A DNA stretch of 64,000 nucleotides from Actinophytocola sp044466355 (GTDB lineage Bacteria > Actinomycetota > Actinomycetes > Mycobacteriales > Pseudonocardiaceae), in NCBI RefSeq assembly GCF_044466355.1, contig NZ_JBITMQ010000005.1:419522-483521 (forward strand), read 5' to 3'. Of the stretch, positions 43,780 through 52,511 are shown in pieces. The notes below the pieces were generated by a model. It was not told the origin of the DNA, did not search any database, and saw nothing but the letters and a program-made list of their open reading frames with translations. Within the stretch, counting starts at the first letter, position 1. Every line of letters starts with the position of its first letter. Position numbers and translations under genes: made by a program.

Positions 43780-45150
43780 ATGTCTTTCGACAGGCGAACC
43801 TTGATGCGGGGCGCGGCCGTCGCCGGGCTGGCGGGCGTGGCGTTACCCGGGGTGGCGGCCGCAACGGGCCTCGAGTTCCGGATCCGCCACCAGTACCGCC
43901 CATTCGACCTCATCGCGCCCGGGTTCGTGCAGTACGACGCACCGGCCCGTGCCGGTGCCGTCACCACCGGCGTGCGGCCCGTGGCCCCGTTCTGCACCGT
44001 GCTCGTGCGCTCCTCGGGAGCGGTCGCCGCGGGCCTGGTCGGGGACGGCACCGCCGTGCTCGGCCGGTACTCCGCCGGTGCCGCGAGCATCGAGGTGACC
44101 GTCGGCGGGACCACGACCGTGGTCGAGTCCGTGGCGGCCGAACTGCCAGAGGGCGCCGGATTCGCCGTCGTGGTCAACGAGAACGCGGTCACCGTGCTCG
44201 CGGACACCGGCGCGGGCTGGCGGCCGCTGCTCACCAACCGGGACGGCGTGCGCGCGCTCATCGACCTGCGCGACCCCCGCGTGCTGCGGGGCCTGAGCTA
44301 CGGGTACGAGGGCGCGACGGGACAGGTCCGTGCCGGGTACTACGGCCAGGCCGGCGTGCGCGACCCGCACGTCGTGCAGTACGCCGACGGCCGCCCGTAC
44401 ATCCGCGACGGCAAGCTCTACCTGACGCTCACCAACGCCGGACTCGGCTTCTTCCAGCAGGCGCACTGGGGCGTGTGGACCCTCGACCTCGCCAACCCGA
44501 CGCGGTTGACCCAGGTGGCGAACCTGTTCTTCGCCCGCGACGGGGTCGTGCTCGGCGACCACGCTGGGCAGATCGTGATCGACGGGGACGAGTTCGTGCT
44601 CGCCATGTCCTCGTGGGGCGACTTCAACTTCACCGGGGTGCACGTCCGGTACGTGCGGACCCGCGCCAACGTGCTGTCCGGCGTGCACGTCCTGCCGACG
44701 CGGCGGATGCCCCTGCCGACGGACGTCAGCTCCTGGGACCCGGCCATGACCCGCATCGACGGGCAGTGGCACGTCGCGTTCGTCGAGAGCCCCGCGCAGT
44801 CACCCGCGTTCGTGTTCCACCCGGCGCTGGCGCGCGGCCGGACGCTGGAGCGCCTGGCGCCGGTCGGTGCCGACCTGACGCTCGACCAGACCGAGGGCAC
44901 GATCATCCAGCGGATCCAGGGGCAGTGGTACGTGCTCGCCAGCGACGGCGACGCCCGCGTGTACCGCAAGTACGACCTCGCCATGCGTCCACAAGGGACA
45001 CTCAATGCGCCCTACGGCACGAACATCCCGCACCCCATGGTCTTCCGGTACCGCGACCGCTACTGGATGGTGACCTTCGAGGGCACCCAGTTCGCAGGAC
45101 CCGTGCTCGGTTACGGCACCCACGGCGACTTCATCGTGATGACGGAGTAG
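43780..45150 (+). CDS. Tat-exported beta-propeller-like protein of unknown function
   Basis: 456 residues. N-terminal twin-Arg signal FDRRTLMRGAAVAGLAGVAL, so it is folded before export. The rest is beta-rich with repeated motifs such as RDPHVVQYADGRPYIRDGKLYL, SWDPAMTRIDGQWHVAFVES and IPHPMVFRYRDRYWMVTFEG, which resemble five-bladed propeller glycosidases (GH43/GH62-like, Asp/Asp/Glu). I cannot assign a family or confirm a catalytic triad. ATG with AAGGAGG upstream. It overlaps the convergent PucR gene by 20 bp. Confidence 0.7.
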   Translation: MSFDRRTLMRGAAVAGLAGVALPGVAAATGLEFRIRHQYRPFDLIAPGFVQYDAPARAGAVTTGVRPVAPFCTVLVRSSGAVAAGLVGDGTAVLGRYSAGAASIEVTVGGTTTVVESVAAELPEGAGFAVVVNENAVTVLADTGAGWRPLLTNRDGVRALIDLRDPRVLRGLSYGYEGATGQVRAGYYGQAGVRDPHVVQYADGRPYIRDGKLYLTLTNAGLGFFQQAHWGVWTLDLANPTRLTQVANLFFARDGVVLGDHAGQIVIDGDEFVLAMSSWGDFNFTGVHVRYVRTRANVLSGVHVLPTRRMPLPTDVSSWDPAMTRIDGQWHVAFVESPAQSPAFVFHPALARGRTLERLAPVGADLTLDQTEGTIIQRIQGQWYVLASDGDARVYRKYDLAMRPQGTLNAPYGTNIPHPMVFRYRDRYWMVTFEGTQFAGPVLGYGTHGDFIVMTE

Positions 45151-46228
45151 GGAAGCGGCCGTGCAGGCGCGCGAGTTTCAGGCTCAGGTGCAGTTGCAGG
45201 CGGTCGTTGCCGTCCTTGAGGCTGGTGCCGGTCAGCGACTCGACGCGTTGCAGACGGTAGTACAGGGACGTGCGGTGGAGACGCAGGGCACTCGACGTCT
45301 CCACCGCACTGCCCGCCAGATCGAGATACGTCTCCAGTGTCTCCAGCAGCGGCACGTGTTCCGCCGACGACAGCAACGCCGCCACCCCGGGATGGATCGC
45401 GTCGGCGGACACGTGTGCCAGCATCCGGTACACGCCGAGGGAAGCCCACGTCGCGACCGGGCCCGCGGCCGGGACCCGCTCCGCGACCACGGACGCGTGC
45501 AGCGCCTCGGCGTACGACCCGGCCGCCTGAGCCAGCGACGGCCTCGGGTCGCCGACACCCACCACGGCGTCCGGGAACAGCGCCGGCACCTCGGAGAGCG
45601 CTATCCGGCCCGCGCACAGCAGCACCCCGTGATCCGCCCGGACCAGGTGTCGCGACGGGAACCGCTGCCGCGCCACCAGCAGTCCTCCCTCCATCGTTTG
45701 CCGGGGGCCGCGTACGACGAGCACCGTCACCGGCAGTGGTGGGAAACCGCTCTCCTCGACCAGCACCTGGGCGCCTGTCGGGTCGTCGCCCAGCAGCACG
45801 CCGGACACCGCGGCGAGCTCGCGTTGGGTGGTCAGCTCCGCGGCCAGCGCCTCGTGCAACAGCGTGAGCGCCAGGTCGGCCGCCGTCGCCGTCGCCTCGG
45901 CCACCGCCGACGACGGCATCGGTGGTTCGTCGATCAGCCACAGGAAACCCAGCAACCGCTCTCTGTGCCGGACCGGCACGCACACCCGGGGGAGAACCCC
46001 GCCGGACGCCGGGATGCGCAACGGGCCACGGGCCTCGAAGATGCCCGCGGTGCGGAAGTGGTGCCGCACCGCGTCGGCCGTGTGGCGGCGGAGGATCGAG
46101 TCGCGGCGGACGTCGTCCATCGGGCCGTTCTGGGTGCTGTACGCCAGCACGCTCTGAGCGTGGTCCTCCAGCAGCACCGGGCGGCCGATGCGGTGCGCAA
46201 GATCGTCGACGGCGGGCTGCGGGTGCAT
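45131..46228 (-). CDS. PucR-family regulator (C-terminal HTH_30)
   Basis: 365 residues. N-terminal GAF/DUF2477-like region (about 1-110), a central GGDEF-like alpha/beta domain (about 150-250) and a C-terminal PucR HTH (about 300-355; LETYLDLAGSAVETSSALRL, HRTSLYYRLQRVESLTG). These regulators usually respond to a small metabolite. ATG 46228 with GGAGGT; the longer ORF runs into the M6 gene region. Divergent from the M6-M64 operon and convergent-overlapping with the propeller gene, so either could be a target. It holds a one-mismatch palindrome (45594, using rare ATA for Ile). Confidence 0.88.
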   Translation of the reverse strand: MHPQPAVDDLAHRIGRPVLLEDHAQSVLAYSTQNGPMDDVRRDSILRRHTADAVRHHFRTAGIFEARGPLRIPASGGVLPRVCVPVRHRERLLGFLWLIDEPPMPSSAVAEATATAADLALTLLHEALAAELTTQRELAAVSGVLLGDDPTGAQVLVEESGFPPLPVTVLVVRGPRQTMEGGLLVARQRFPSRHLVRADHGVLLCAGRIALSEVPALFPDAVVGVGDPRPSLAQAAGSYAEALHASVVAERVPAAGPVATWASLGVYRMLAHVSADAIHPGVAALLSSAEHVPLLETLETYLDLAGSAVETSSALRLHRTSLYYRLQRVESLTGTSLKDGNDRLQLHLSLKLARLHGRFPTPSSR

Positions 46229-46311
46229 GCGACCTCCGCTTTTCGACAGGTGTAGGAGCCTACGCAGGACGTTCCCTACATCGGATCGATGATGTGGGTC
46301 AAGCGCGCGGC

Positions 46312-46317
46312 TAGCGT
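46312..46317 (+). promoter_or_regulatory. -10 box of leaderless M6 peptidase gene
   Basis: TAGCGT, 8 nt before the GTG at 46326. No SD, so probably leaderless. Confidence 0.5.
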
Positions 46318-46325
46318 CCCGGTGT

Positions 46326-48425
46326 GTGACTCGCCGCCCTGCCCTCGTGGTGACCGCCCTGTTCGCCGCCGCCGCACTGACCGCCGGCATGACCGCCGGG
46401 CCCGCGCTCGCCGCGCCGCCCGCGGCACCGGCCCATCCCTGGCAGTTCGACCACTGGCCGCAACGGCAGCCGTGGCAGCAGACCGACGACTCCGCCGCCC
46501 GCGTAGCGGCCTCGGAGAGCGGTTTCCCCGCGCCGATCGACCCCCAGGACTGGGTCAACCCCGACCACATGACCTGGGAGAGCGACTACACGAAGGTTCC
46601 CGGCACCGACTGGGCCGACCCGTCGGTCACGGGATCCGTGCGGACCTTCAAGGGCGCGCTGGTGCTGCTGGACTACCCGAACCAGCCGTTCGTCGTGACG
46701 CAGCCGCAGGGCTCGACGGTGTTCGCGAACCCGAGCAGCGAAGCGCACGACATCCCACGCGACCAGGTCGCGCGGTTCTACCAGGACTTCCTCAACAAGC
46801 CGAACGAGCTCAACCGCGGCCACACCATCCACGAGTACTGGATGGAGGACTCCGGCGGCCGCTACGGCGTCGACCTCACCGCGTTCGGTCCGTACACCAT
46901 GCCGGGCAAGGACCACGAGTACGCGATGGAGTTCCAGGAGGGCGCCGCCTGCCCGGCCGGGGACACCTGCAACCGGAACATCCGCACCGACGGGCGGGCC
47001 GCGTGGGTGGCTGACCAGGGACCCGAGGTGCCCGCGGGCTACGACTTCGTCTTCTTCCTCTCCGCCGGCCAGGACGAGTCCTCGACCTGGCAGGAGTTCG
47101 GCATGATGAAGTTCGCGACGCCCGACGACGTGACCGACGCGTTCGGCCCGCCGGACCCGGCGCTGCCGAACTGGTCACCGACCAGGTACGTCGACTGGAC
47201 CTCATGGGCGTCAGGTTCGACCATCTGGCCCAACGCGGGCGGTGGCTCGTCGACGCAGGCCGAGAGCTCCGGCATGGGCGTGTACGCGCACGAGCTGAGC
47301 CACATCCTCGGCATCGGCGACAACTACAACAACCCGTACGGCAACCCGCCGCGCCGCGCCTACACGGGTATCTGGGAGATGCTCTCCCGCGGCTCGTTCA
47401 ACGGACCGGGCGGCCCGCACAGCCGGTGGGTGATCCCGCCGACCGGCGGCGGCTCGATGGGCGCGCAGCACATGCTGCGCAACAAGATCGACCTGGGCAT
47501 GGTCGACGAGCAGAACGTGCTGCGGCTGTCGCGGGAGGCGCTCGGCGACTCCGGCATGGTGATCGCGAAGATCACCGCGCGGACAGTGCAGCCGGGGCCG
47601 AAGGGCCTGTCGGGCGTCAACATCGCGATGAGCGAGGACCTGGCACCGGGCTGCGACCCCAGGCAGGACCCGTTCTGTGACGGCGGCGGCTACGACAACT
47701 ACACGGTCGAGGTCGTCGACCGCATGGGCGCCGACTCCTTCACCCCGGACGCGGGCGTGCTGCTCGCCAAGACGAAGGACCAGGACCGCGCGCCGTTCGA
47801 ATGGGTCATCGACGCCAACCCGCAGGACATCGGCATGACCGACTACGTCCTGCCGGACGGCACCGAGGTGCCCATCACGATCGGCGACTACCGGCAGCTG
47901 TCCGACGCGCTGTTCCACGCGGGCACGAACTCCGGCAGCGAGTTCGAGTACGTCGACGAGGCCAACCGCCTGCACTTCTACGTGCTGGACGTCAAGCGCG
48001 ACCGCACGGGCGTGCTGTCCTACACGGTCGCGATCCGTTCGCTCGACGGTGCCGGGCCGCAGCAGCGGGGCGTGAAGGTGCTCCCGACGCTCGGCTTCGC
48101 CGACCGTGGCGGGCTTGCCACGTGTGAGTTCCCGCTGTTCAACACCGGCGGCGACGCCGCACCCGCCGGGACGCACCCGGAGGACGTGTCGAAGTACACC
48201 GGCGGCGACGTGTACCGCGTGTCCGCGTCGGTCACGGGCGACGGCTGGGCGGTCTCGGTGCCCAACGCGTTGACGACCGCGGACTTCGGCGGCCACGTCA
48301 AGGTTCCCGTGCACGTCAAGAAGACCGGCAGCGGCCCGGTGGCCACACAGGTCATGCTCACGGCGACGTCCGAGAGCGACCCGGCGAAGAAGGCCACCGC
48401 CGGCTGCACGGTGATCGGCCGATGA
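46326..48425 (+). CDS. Secreted M6 (immune inhibitor A-like) metallopeptidase
   Basis: 699 residues. Signal peptide about 1-29, propeptide, then a zinc metallopeptidase domain with HELSH (H322, E323, H326) in YAHELSHILGIGDNY. C-terminal beta-rich part about 430-699. Known M6 enzymes (InhA) degrade host or extracellular proteins. GTG start. A GGAGAGCGGTTTCC word lies inside at 46514. Co-translated with the M64 peptidase (ATGA overlap), forming a secreted peptidase pair. Confidence 0.9.
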   Translation: MTRRPALVVTALFAAAALTAGMTAGPALAAPPAAPAHPWQFDHWPQRQPWQQTDDSAARVAASESGFPAPIDPQDWVNPDHMTWESDYTKVPGTDWADPSVTGSVRTFKGALVLLDYPNQPFVVTQPQGSTVFANPSSEAHDIPRDQVARFYQDFLNKPNELNRGHTIHEYWMEDSGGRYGVDLTAFGPYTMPGKDHEYAMEFQEGAACPAGDTCNRNIRTDGRAAWVADQGPEVPAGYDFVFFLSAGQDESSTWQEFGMMKFATPDDVTDAFGPPDPALPNWSPTRYVDWTSWASGSTIWPNAGGGSSTQAESSGMGVYAHELSHILGIGDNYNNPYGNPPRRAYTGIWEMLSRGSFNGPGGPHSRWVIPPTGGGSMGAQHMLRNKIDLGMVDEQNVLRLSREALGDSGMVIAKITARTVQPGPKGLSGVNIAMSEDLAPGCDPRQDPFCDGGGYDNYTVEVVDRMGADSFTPDAGVLLAKTKDQDRAPFEWVIDANPQDIGMTDYVLPDGTEVPITIGDYRQLSDALFHAGTNSGSEFEYVDEANRLHFYVLDVKRDRTGVLSYTVAIRSLDGAGPQQRGVKVLPTLGFADRGGLATCEFPLFNTGGDAAPAGTHPEDVSKYTGGDVYRVSASVTGDGWAVSVPNALTTADFGGHVKVPVHVKKTGSGPVATQVMLTATSESDPAKKATAGCTVIGR

Positions 48426-50644
48426 GGGGGCGGGCGGCGCTGGCCGCGATCGCACTGACAGCCGCGGTCGTGGCCGTGCCGCCCGCAGCCGCGGCGGCGC
48501 CGGGGGACGCGACGGTCGTGCCCGTCCAGGTGACCGGCGACCCGGCGAAACGGTTCAACCTCGTCGTCATGGGCGACGGGTACACGGCGGCCGAGCTGCC
48601 GACGTTCCGCGAGCACCTGGACAAGCACCTGAACGTGCTCTGGACGATCGAGCCGTTCAAGTCCTACCGCAGCTACGTCAACGTGTACGCGGTGGAGATC
48701 ACCTCCGCGGAGTCCGGTGTGGACTGTGACCCCGGGCTGGACTCCGGAACCGTGGACACCCCGCTGGGCATGGGGTTCTGGGGTGGCTGCAACCCGAACA
48801 GCGTGCAGCGGCTGCTGACCGTCAACGGGACCGCCGCCAACCGGTACGCGGACCTGGTGCCGGGCACGACCCGCGCGAACCGGCAGCTGCTCGCGCTGGG
48901 CAACAGCGACACCTACGGCGGCGCGGGCGGCGCGAACGCGACCGCGTCCGGTGGCAACGCCATGTCCGCGCTGATCACCCCGCACGAGCTGGGGCACTCG
49001 CTCGGCGGGTTGCAGGACGAGTACGACTACTACGCGCGTGGTGAGCGCGGGGCGCCGTACACGGGCGGTGAGCCGTCGTCGTCGCACCACACGCTGCTGA
49101 CCGAGCAGGACATGGCCGCACAGCAGCGGAAGTGGTGGCGCTGGCTCGGTGAGACCAGCGAGTCCGGCGGCCCGATCGGCCGCTACGAGGGCGGTCTGTA
49201 CTCGGGCACGGGCGTGTGGCGACCGGCCGCGCACTCGATGATGAAGACGCTCGGCTACTACTTCGACCAGATCAGCCGCGAGCGGATGACGCAGCGGATC
49301 TCGGCGAAGACCAACATCCTCGCCGACGCGACGCCCGCGTCGGCACCGGTCGGGGCGGACCGCGTGCTGTGGGTCGAAACGATGTACCCGGTGTCCCATC
49401 AGCTCGACGTGACGTGGACGGTCGACGGTGCGGTCGCCGCGACCGGCACCCGTGACTTCGACCCCTCCGGCCTGGCGCCGGGCGTGCACGAGGTGACCGT
49501 GACGGTCACTGACCCGACCGAGTTCGTGCGCGACCCGGCCATCCGCGGGTCCGCCGCGCTGACGCAGCGTCGCACGTGGACGGTCGACACCGCGCTGACC
49601 ACGCCGGACGTGCCGGTGCCGGTGGCGTTCACGGACTCGACGCCGACCGCTCGCCCGGTCGGCGGCGCCGACGTGGTGTACGCCGAGGCCACGCATCCGA
49701 CGTCGGCGGTGCATGCGATCACATGGCGTCTCGACGGCACCGAACTCGACACCGGTGACAACGACCGTGCCGTGGACCTCGCTCCGCTGACGCTGACGGG
49801 CACGCACACCTTGACCGCGACGGTCGGGGCCGACGTGCGCACGTGGTCGGTGGACGCCACCGACCCGCGTGTGACGTACGAGCTGTCGGATCCGTTGCTG
49901 TCACGAGGTTCCTCCTTTGTCTACAATGGACCGTTCACGATGGGGTTGGACGGTGTCGACGACGTCCCAGGTTACGTCGTGCGCGAGTTCCGCACCGACG
50001 GCGACGGCTGGTTCAACTACTTCGGGTGGCCGACCGATCCGGACGCGCCGTTCCTGTTCACCCCGCAGGGCACGGAAATCGACGACCTCGTGTACGGAAA
50101 GCTAGGCGTGCCACGGCTTTCCCCGTGGGACGAGGTACCGACCAGTTACGGGACCCACACGATCGAGTACCGTTCGATCGACCCGAGCGGCAACATCGGC
50201 CCGGCGTCGGCGTTCGACGTGACACTGCTGCCACCACCGCCCGTGTGCACGACGACGATCACCGGACGGCACGACGGCCCCCTGGTCGTGCGGGACGGCG
50301 TGACGTGCCTGGACGGCGCCACGGTGCGCGGCCCGGTGACCGTGACCGGCGGCGGCGCGCTCGTCGCCACGGCCGCGACGGTCGGCGGACCGGTGAGCGC
50401 ACGCGGGACCGTGACGCTGTTCCACAGCACGGTGGGCGGGTCGTTGACGGTCACGGACGTGCGCGGCGAGGTCCAGGTGCTCGGCGGTGCGGTCCGCGGC
50501 CCGGCGACCCTGACCGGAAACCGCTCTCCCGTCTTCGCCGGTGTCACCGTCGACGGGCCGCTGACCTGCACCGGGAACGCGACGGCGCCCGACGACCTGG
50601 ACATCCCGAACACCGTGGGAGGCCCGTCGACGGGGCAGTGCTGA
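48422..50644 (+). CDS. Secreted M64 (IgA-peptidase-like) metallopeptidase
   Basis: 740 residues. Signal peptide about 1-27, M64 domain about 30-300 with HELGHSLGGLQDEY (H188, E189, H192) and downstream Met-turn MMKTLG. The C-terminal about 440 residues hold Ig-like and beta-helix-like repeats (DGPLVVRDGVTC, TVTGGGALVATAATVGG, PVFAGVTVDGPLTC). The target protein is unknown; IgA is the classical M64 substrate but is not expected for a soil bacterium. Starts 4 nt inside the M6 gene. GGAAACCGCTCTCC at 50516-50529. Confidence 0.87.
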   Translation: MRGRAALAAIALTAAVVAVPPAAAAAPGDATVVPVQVTGDPAKRFNLVVMGDGYTAAELPTFREHLDKHLNVLWTIEPFKSYRSYVNVYAVEITSAESGVDCDPGLDSGTVDTPLGMGFWGGCNPNSVQRLLTVNGTAANRYADLVPGTTRANRQLLALGNSDTYGGAGGANATASGGNAMSALITPHELGHSLGGLQDEYDYYARGERGAPYTGGEPSSSHHTLLTEQDMAAQQRKWWRWLGETSESGGPIGRYEGGLYSGTGVWRPAAHSMMKTLGYYFDQISRERMTQRISAKTNILADATPASAPVGADRVLWVETMYPVSHQLDVTWTVDGAVAATGTRDFDPSGLAPGVHEVTVTVTDPTEFVRDPAIRGSAALTQRRTWTVDTALTTPDVPVPVAFTDSTPTARPVGGADVVYAEATHPTSAVHAITWRLDGTELDTGDNDRAVDLAPLTLTGTHTLTATVGADVRTWSVDATDPRVTYELSDPLLSRGSSFVYNGPFTMGLDGVDDVPGYVVREFRTDGDGWFNYFGWPTDPDAPFLFTPQGTEIDDLVYGKLGVPRLSPWDEVPTSYGTHTIEYRSIDPSGNIGPASAFDVTLLPPPPVCTTTITGRHDGPLVVRDGVTCLDGATVRGPVTVTGGGALVATAATVGGPVSARGTVTLFHSTVGGSLTVTDVRGEVQVLGGAVRGPATLTGNRSPVFAGVTVDGPLTCTGNATAPDDLDIPNTVGGPSTGQC

Positions 50645-50685
50645 CGCTGCTGTCACCAAAACCGATCCGCGTTCACACCCTGTTC

Positions 50686-50704
50686 GTGCGGTAGCGTGCC
50701 GCAC
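50686..50704. promoter_or_regulatory. Promoter/hairpin upstream of the exporter operon
   Basis: TAGCGT (50692-50697) lies in the loop of a GTGCGG-N7-CCGCAC hairpin, 77 nt before the adaptor start. The 130-nt gap has no other feature. Confidence 0.4.
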
Positions 50705-50774
50705 CACCGGGCAACCTCGTGGCTTTCCGAGGCGTCATACCGGTCAGGAACGTTGATCAGGTCTGGGGGCCGCG

Positions 50775-51767
50775 TTGAAGCTCGTCCATGTCGGAGCACT
50801 GCTGTCCGTGCTCGTGGTGTCGGTCGCGTGCAGCACCACGGAGGCCGCCGCGCCACCGCCGAACCTCGCCGACCGCGGCACCGTGATGACCACGGTGACG
50901 CCGACCAAGCAGGACCTGACCAACTCGGTCAGCCTCGCGGGCACGGTCACCATGAGCCCGGTGTTCGGCGTGGTCGCGCCGGTCGCCGGGGAGATGCGGT
51001 ACCTCGACGTCGAGGCGCCCGAGAGCACGCCGACGACACCGACGCGTGTCGGGTCCGTGTGGGCCGACGGAGAACCGCACTGGGTGGAGGTGCCCGCCGG
51101 GGCCACGTTCGCGGGGCGGCTCGTCGACGACAGGGCCTCGGTCACCGCCGGGATGCCGGTCGTGTCGGCGAAGCTCGGCGGGTACGGGATCGTCGCGGAG
51201 ATCGAGAGCGACAAGGCCTACCAGATCGCGGACGGGCTCACCCAGGTGCGCGGGCAGATCAAGAACGGGCCCGGGCCGTTCCCCTGTGGGGTGCGCGGGA
51301 CCATCGCCGCACTGCCCGCCGGGACCGTGCCCGCGCCGCCGCCCGCCGATCCCGCGCCGCCCGCCGGGGAGCAGCCGGGAAAGAGCGCTCTCCCACCGCC
51401 GCCGCCCGCGCCCGAGGAGGAACAGCCCGAACAGCCGTCAGGTTCCGAGGCGTCCGGGTTGCGGCTGGTGTGCACGGCACCGAGCGGCACCAAGCTGATC
51501 AACGGCGCGGCCGTGACGCTGGAGATCGTCACCCAGACCGCGGCCGACGCGCTCGTCGTGCCGGTCGAGGCCGTCGCGGGCGGGCAGGGCAAGGGACAGG
51601 TCGAGGTCGTGGCCGACGACGGCACCACGAAGATCGTCGACGTCGTGCTCGGGCTCACCGACGGCAAGGTCGTGCAGATCAAGTCCGGCCTGACCGGCAC
51701 GGAGAAGCTGGCCGTGCCCGGGCCGAACCTGGCGCCCGCGACCGAAGAGAACCCGGGTGGCAAGTGA
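50775..51767 (+). CDS. Periplasmic/extracytoplasmic adaptor (HlyD/MacA-like) lipoprotein
   Basis: 330 residues. Lipobox VVSVAC at about 14-19, then a biotinyl-lipoyl-like beta domain (VSLAGTVTMSPVFGVVAPVAG), a Pro/Glu-rich spacer (about 190-225) and a second beta-domain (about 230-310). It resembles the MFP/HlyD adaptors of MacAB-type systems. TTG start with GGGGG upstream. It overlaps the ATPase gene by 4 nt, so the three genes form one exporter. A one-mismatch palindrome is at 51381. Confidence 0.8.
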   Translation: MKLVHVGALLSVLVVSVACSTTEAAAPPPNLADRGTVMTTVTPTKQDLTNSVSLAGTVTMSPVFGVVAPVAGEMRYLDVEAPESTPTTPTRVGSVWADGEPHWVEVPAGATFAGRLVDDRASVTAGMPVVSAKLGGYGIVAEIESDKAYQIADGLTQVRGQIKNGPGPFPCGVRGTIAALPAGTVPAPPPADPAPPAGEQPGKSALPPPPPAPEEEQPEQPSGSEASGLRLVCTAPSGTKLINGAAVTLEIVTQTAADALVVPVEAVAGGQGKGQVEVVADDGTTKIVDVVLGLTDGKVVQIKSGLTGTEKLAVPGPNLAPATEENPGGK

Positions 51768-52459
51768 GCGAGCCGCTGATCCGGGTCACCGGGCTGACGA
51801 AGACGTTGACCGGCCAGGACGAACCACGCACGATCCTCGCCGGCGTGGACCTGACCCTCCACAGTGGAGAGAGCATCGCGGTGCTCGGGCGGTCCGGCTC
51901 CGGCAAGAGCACGCTGCTGTCCCTCATCGGGCTGTTCGACCGCCCGGACGCCGGGCAGTACCTGCTGGGCGAGCGTGACATCACGCGGATCCCCGAACGG
52001 AAGGCCGCCGCGCTGCGCAGTTCCGAGTTCGGGTTCGTGTTCCAGCGGTTCTTCCTGCTCAAGCACCTGACCGCGGCGCAGAACGTCGCGATGGCGCTGG
52101 TGAACGGCCAGGGCTGGCTGCCGCGCCGCAAGCGCAGGGCGAAGGCGCTGGCCGCGCTGGAGCAGATGGGGATCGGGCACCTCGCGAAGCACAAGCCGCC
52201 CCGCCTGTCCGGCGGTGAGCAGCAGCGGGTCGCGATCGCCCGCGCGCTGGTGCGGGAGCCGAAGATCCTGCTCGCCGACGAGCCGACCGGCGCGCTCGAC
52301 ACCGACACCGGGAACCTGGTGGTGGAGGCGCTCCGTTCCGCGACCGACCGCGGCTGCGGGCTGGTCCTCGTCACCCACGACCACGACCACGCGGCGAAGA
52401 TGCAGCGTGTCCTGCACCTCGACCACGGTGTGCTGTCACCCGCGGGGGTGCGCGCATGA
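51764..52459 (+). CDS. ABC transporter ATP-binding protein (MacB/LolD-like)
   Basis: 231 residues. Walker A GRSGSGKST (about 43-51), signature LSGGEQQR (about 147), Walker B ILLADEPTG and the H-loop VTHDHD. MacB/LolD-type ATPase driving an export or lipoprotein-release permease. GTG start overlapping the adaptor stop. Confidence 0.93.
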   Translation: MSEPLIRVTGLTKTLTGQDEPRTILAGVDLTLHSGESIAVLGRSGSGKSTLLSLIGLFDRPDAGQYLLGERDITRIPERKAAALRSSEFGFVFQRFFLLKHLTAAQNVAMALVNGQGWLPRRKRRAKALAALEQMGIGHLAKHKPPRLSGGEQQRVAIARALVREPKILLADEPTGALDTDTGNLVVEALRSATDRGCGLVLVTHDHDHAAKMQRVLHLDHGVLSPAGVRA

Positions 52460-52511
52460 GCGGAGCCAGTCATGGGGCACCGTGGTTGCTCGGAGCCTGG
52501 GAGGAGCAGCC

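Noticed and set aside
43780..45150. Calling the Tat protein a GH43 enzyme
   Set aside because: Propeller-like motifs are suggestive but no catalytic triad could be confirmed by eye.
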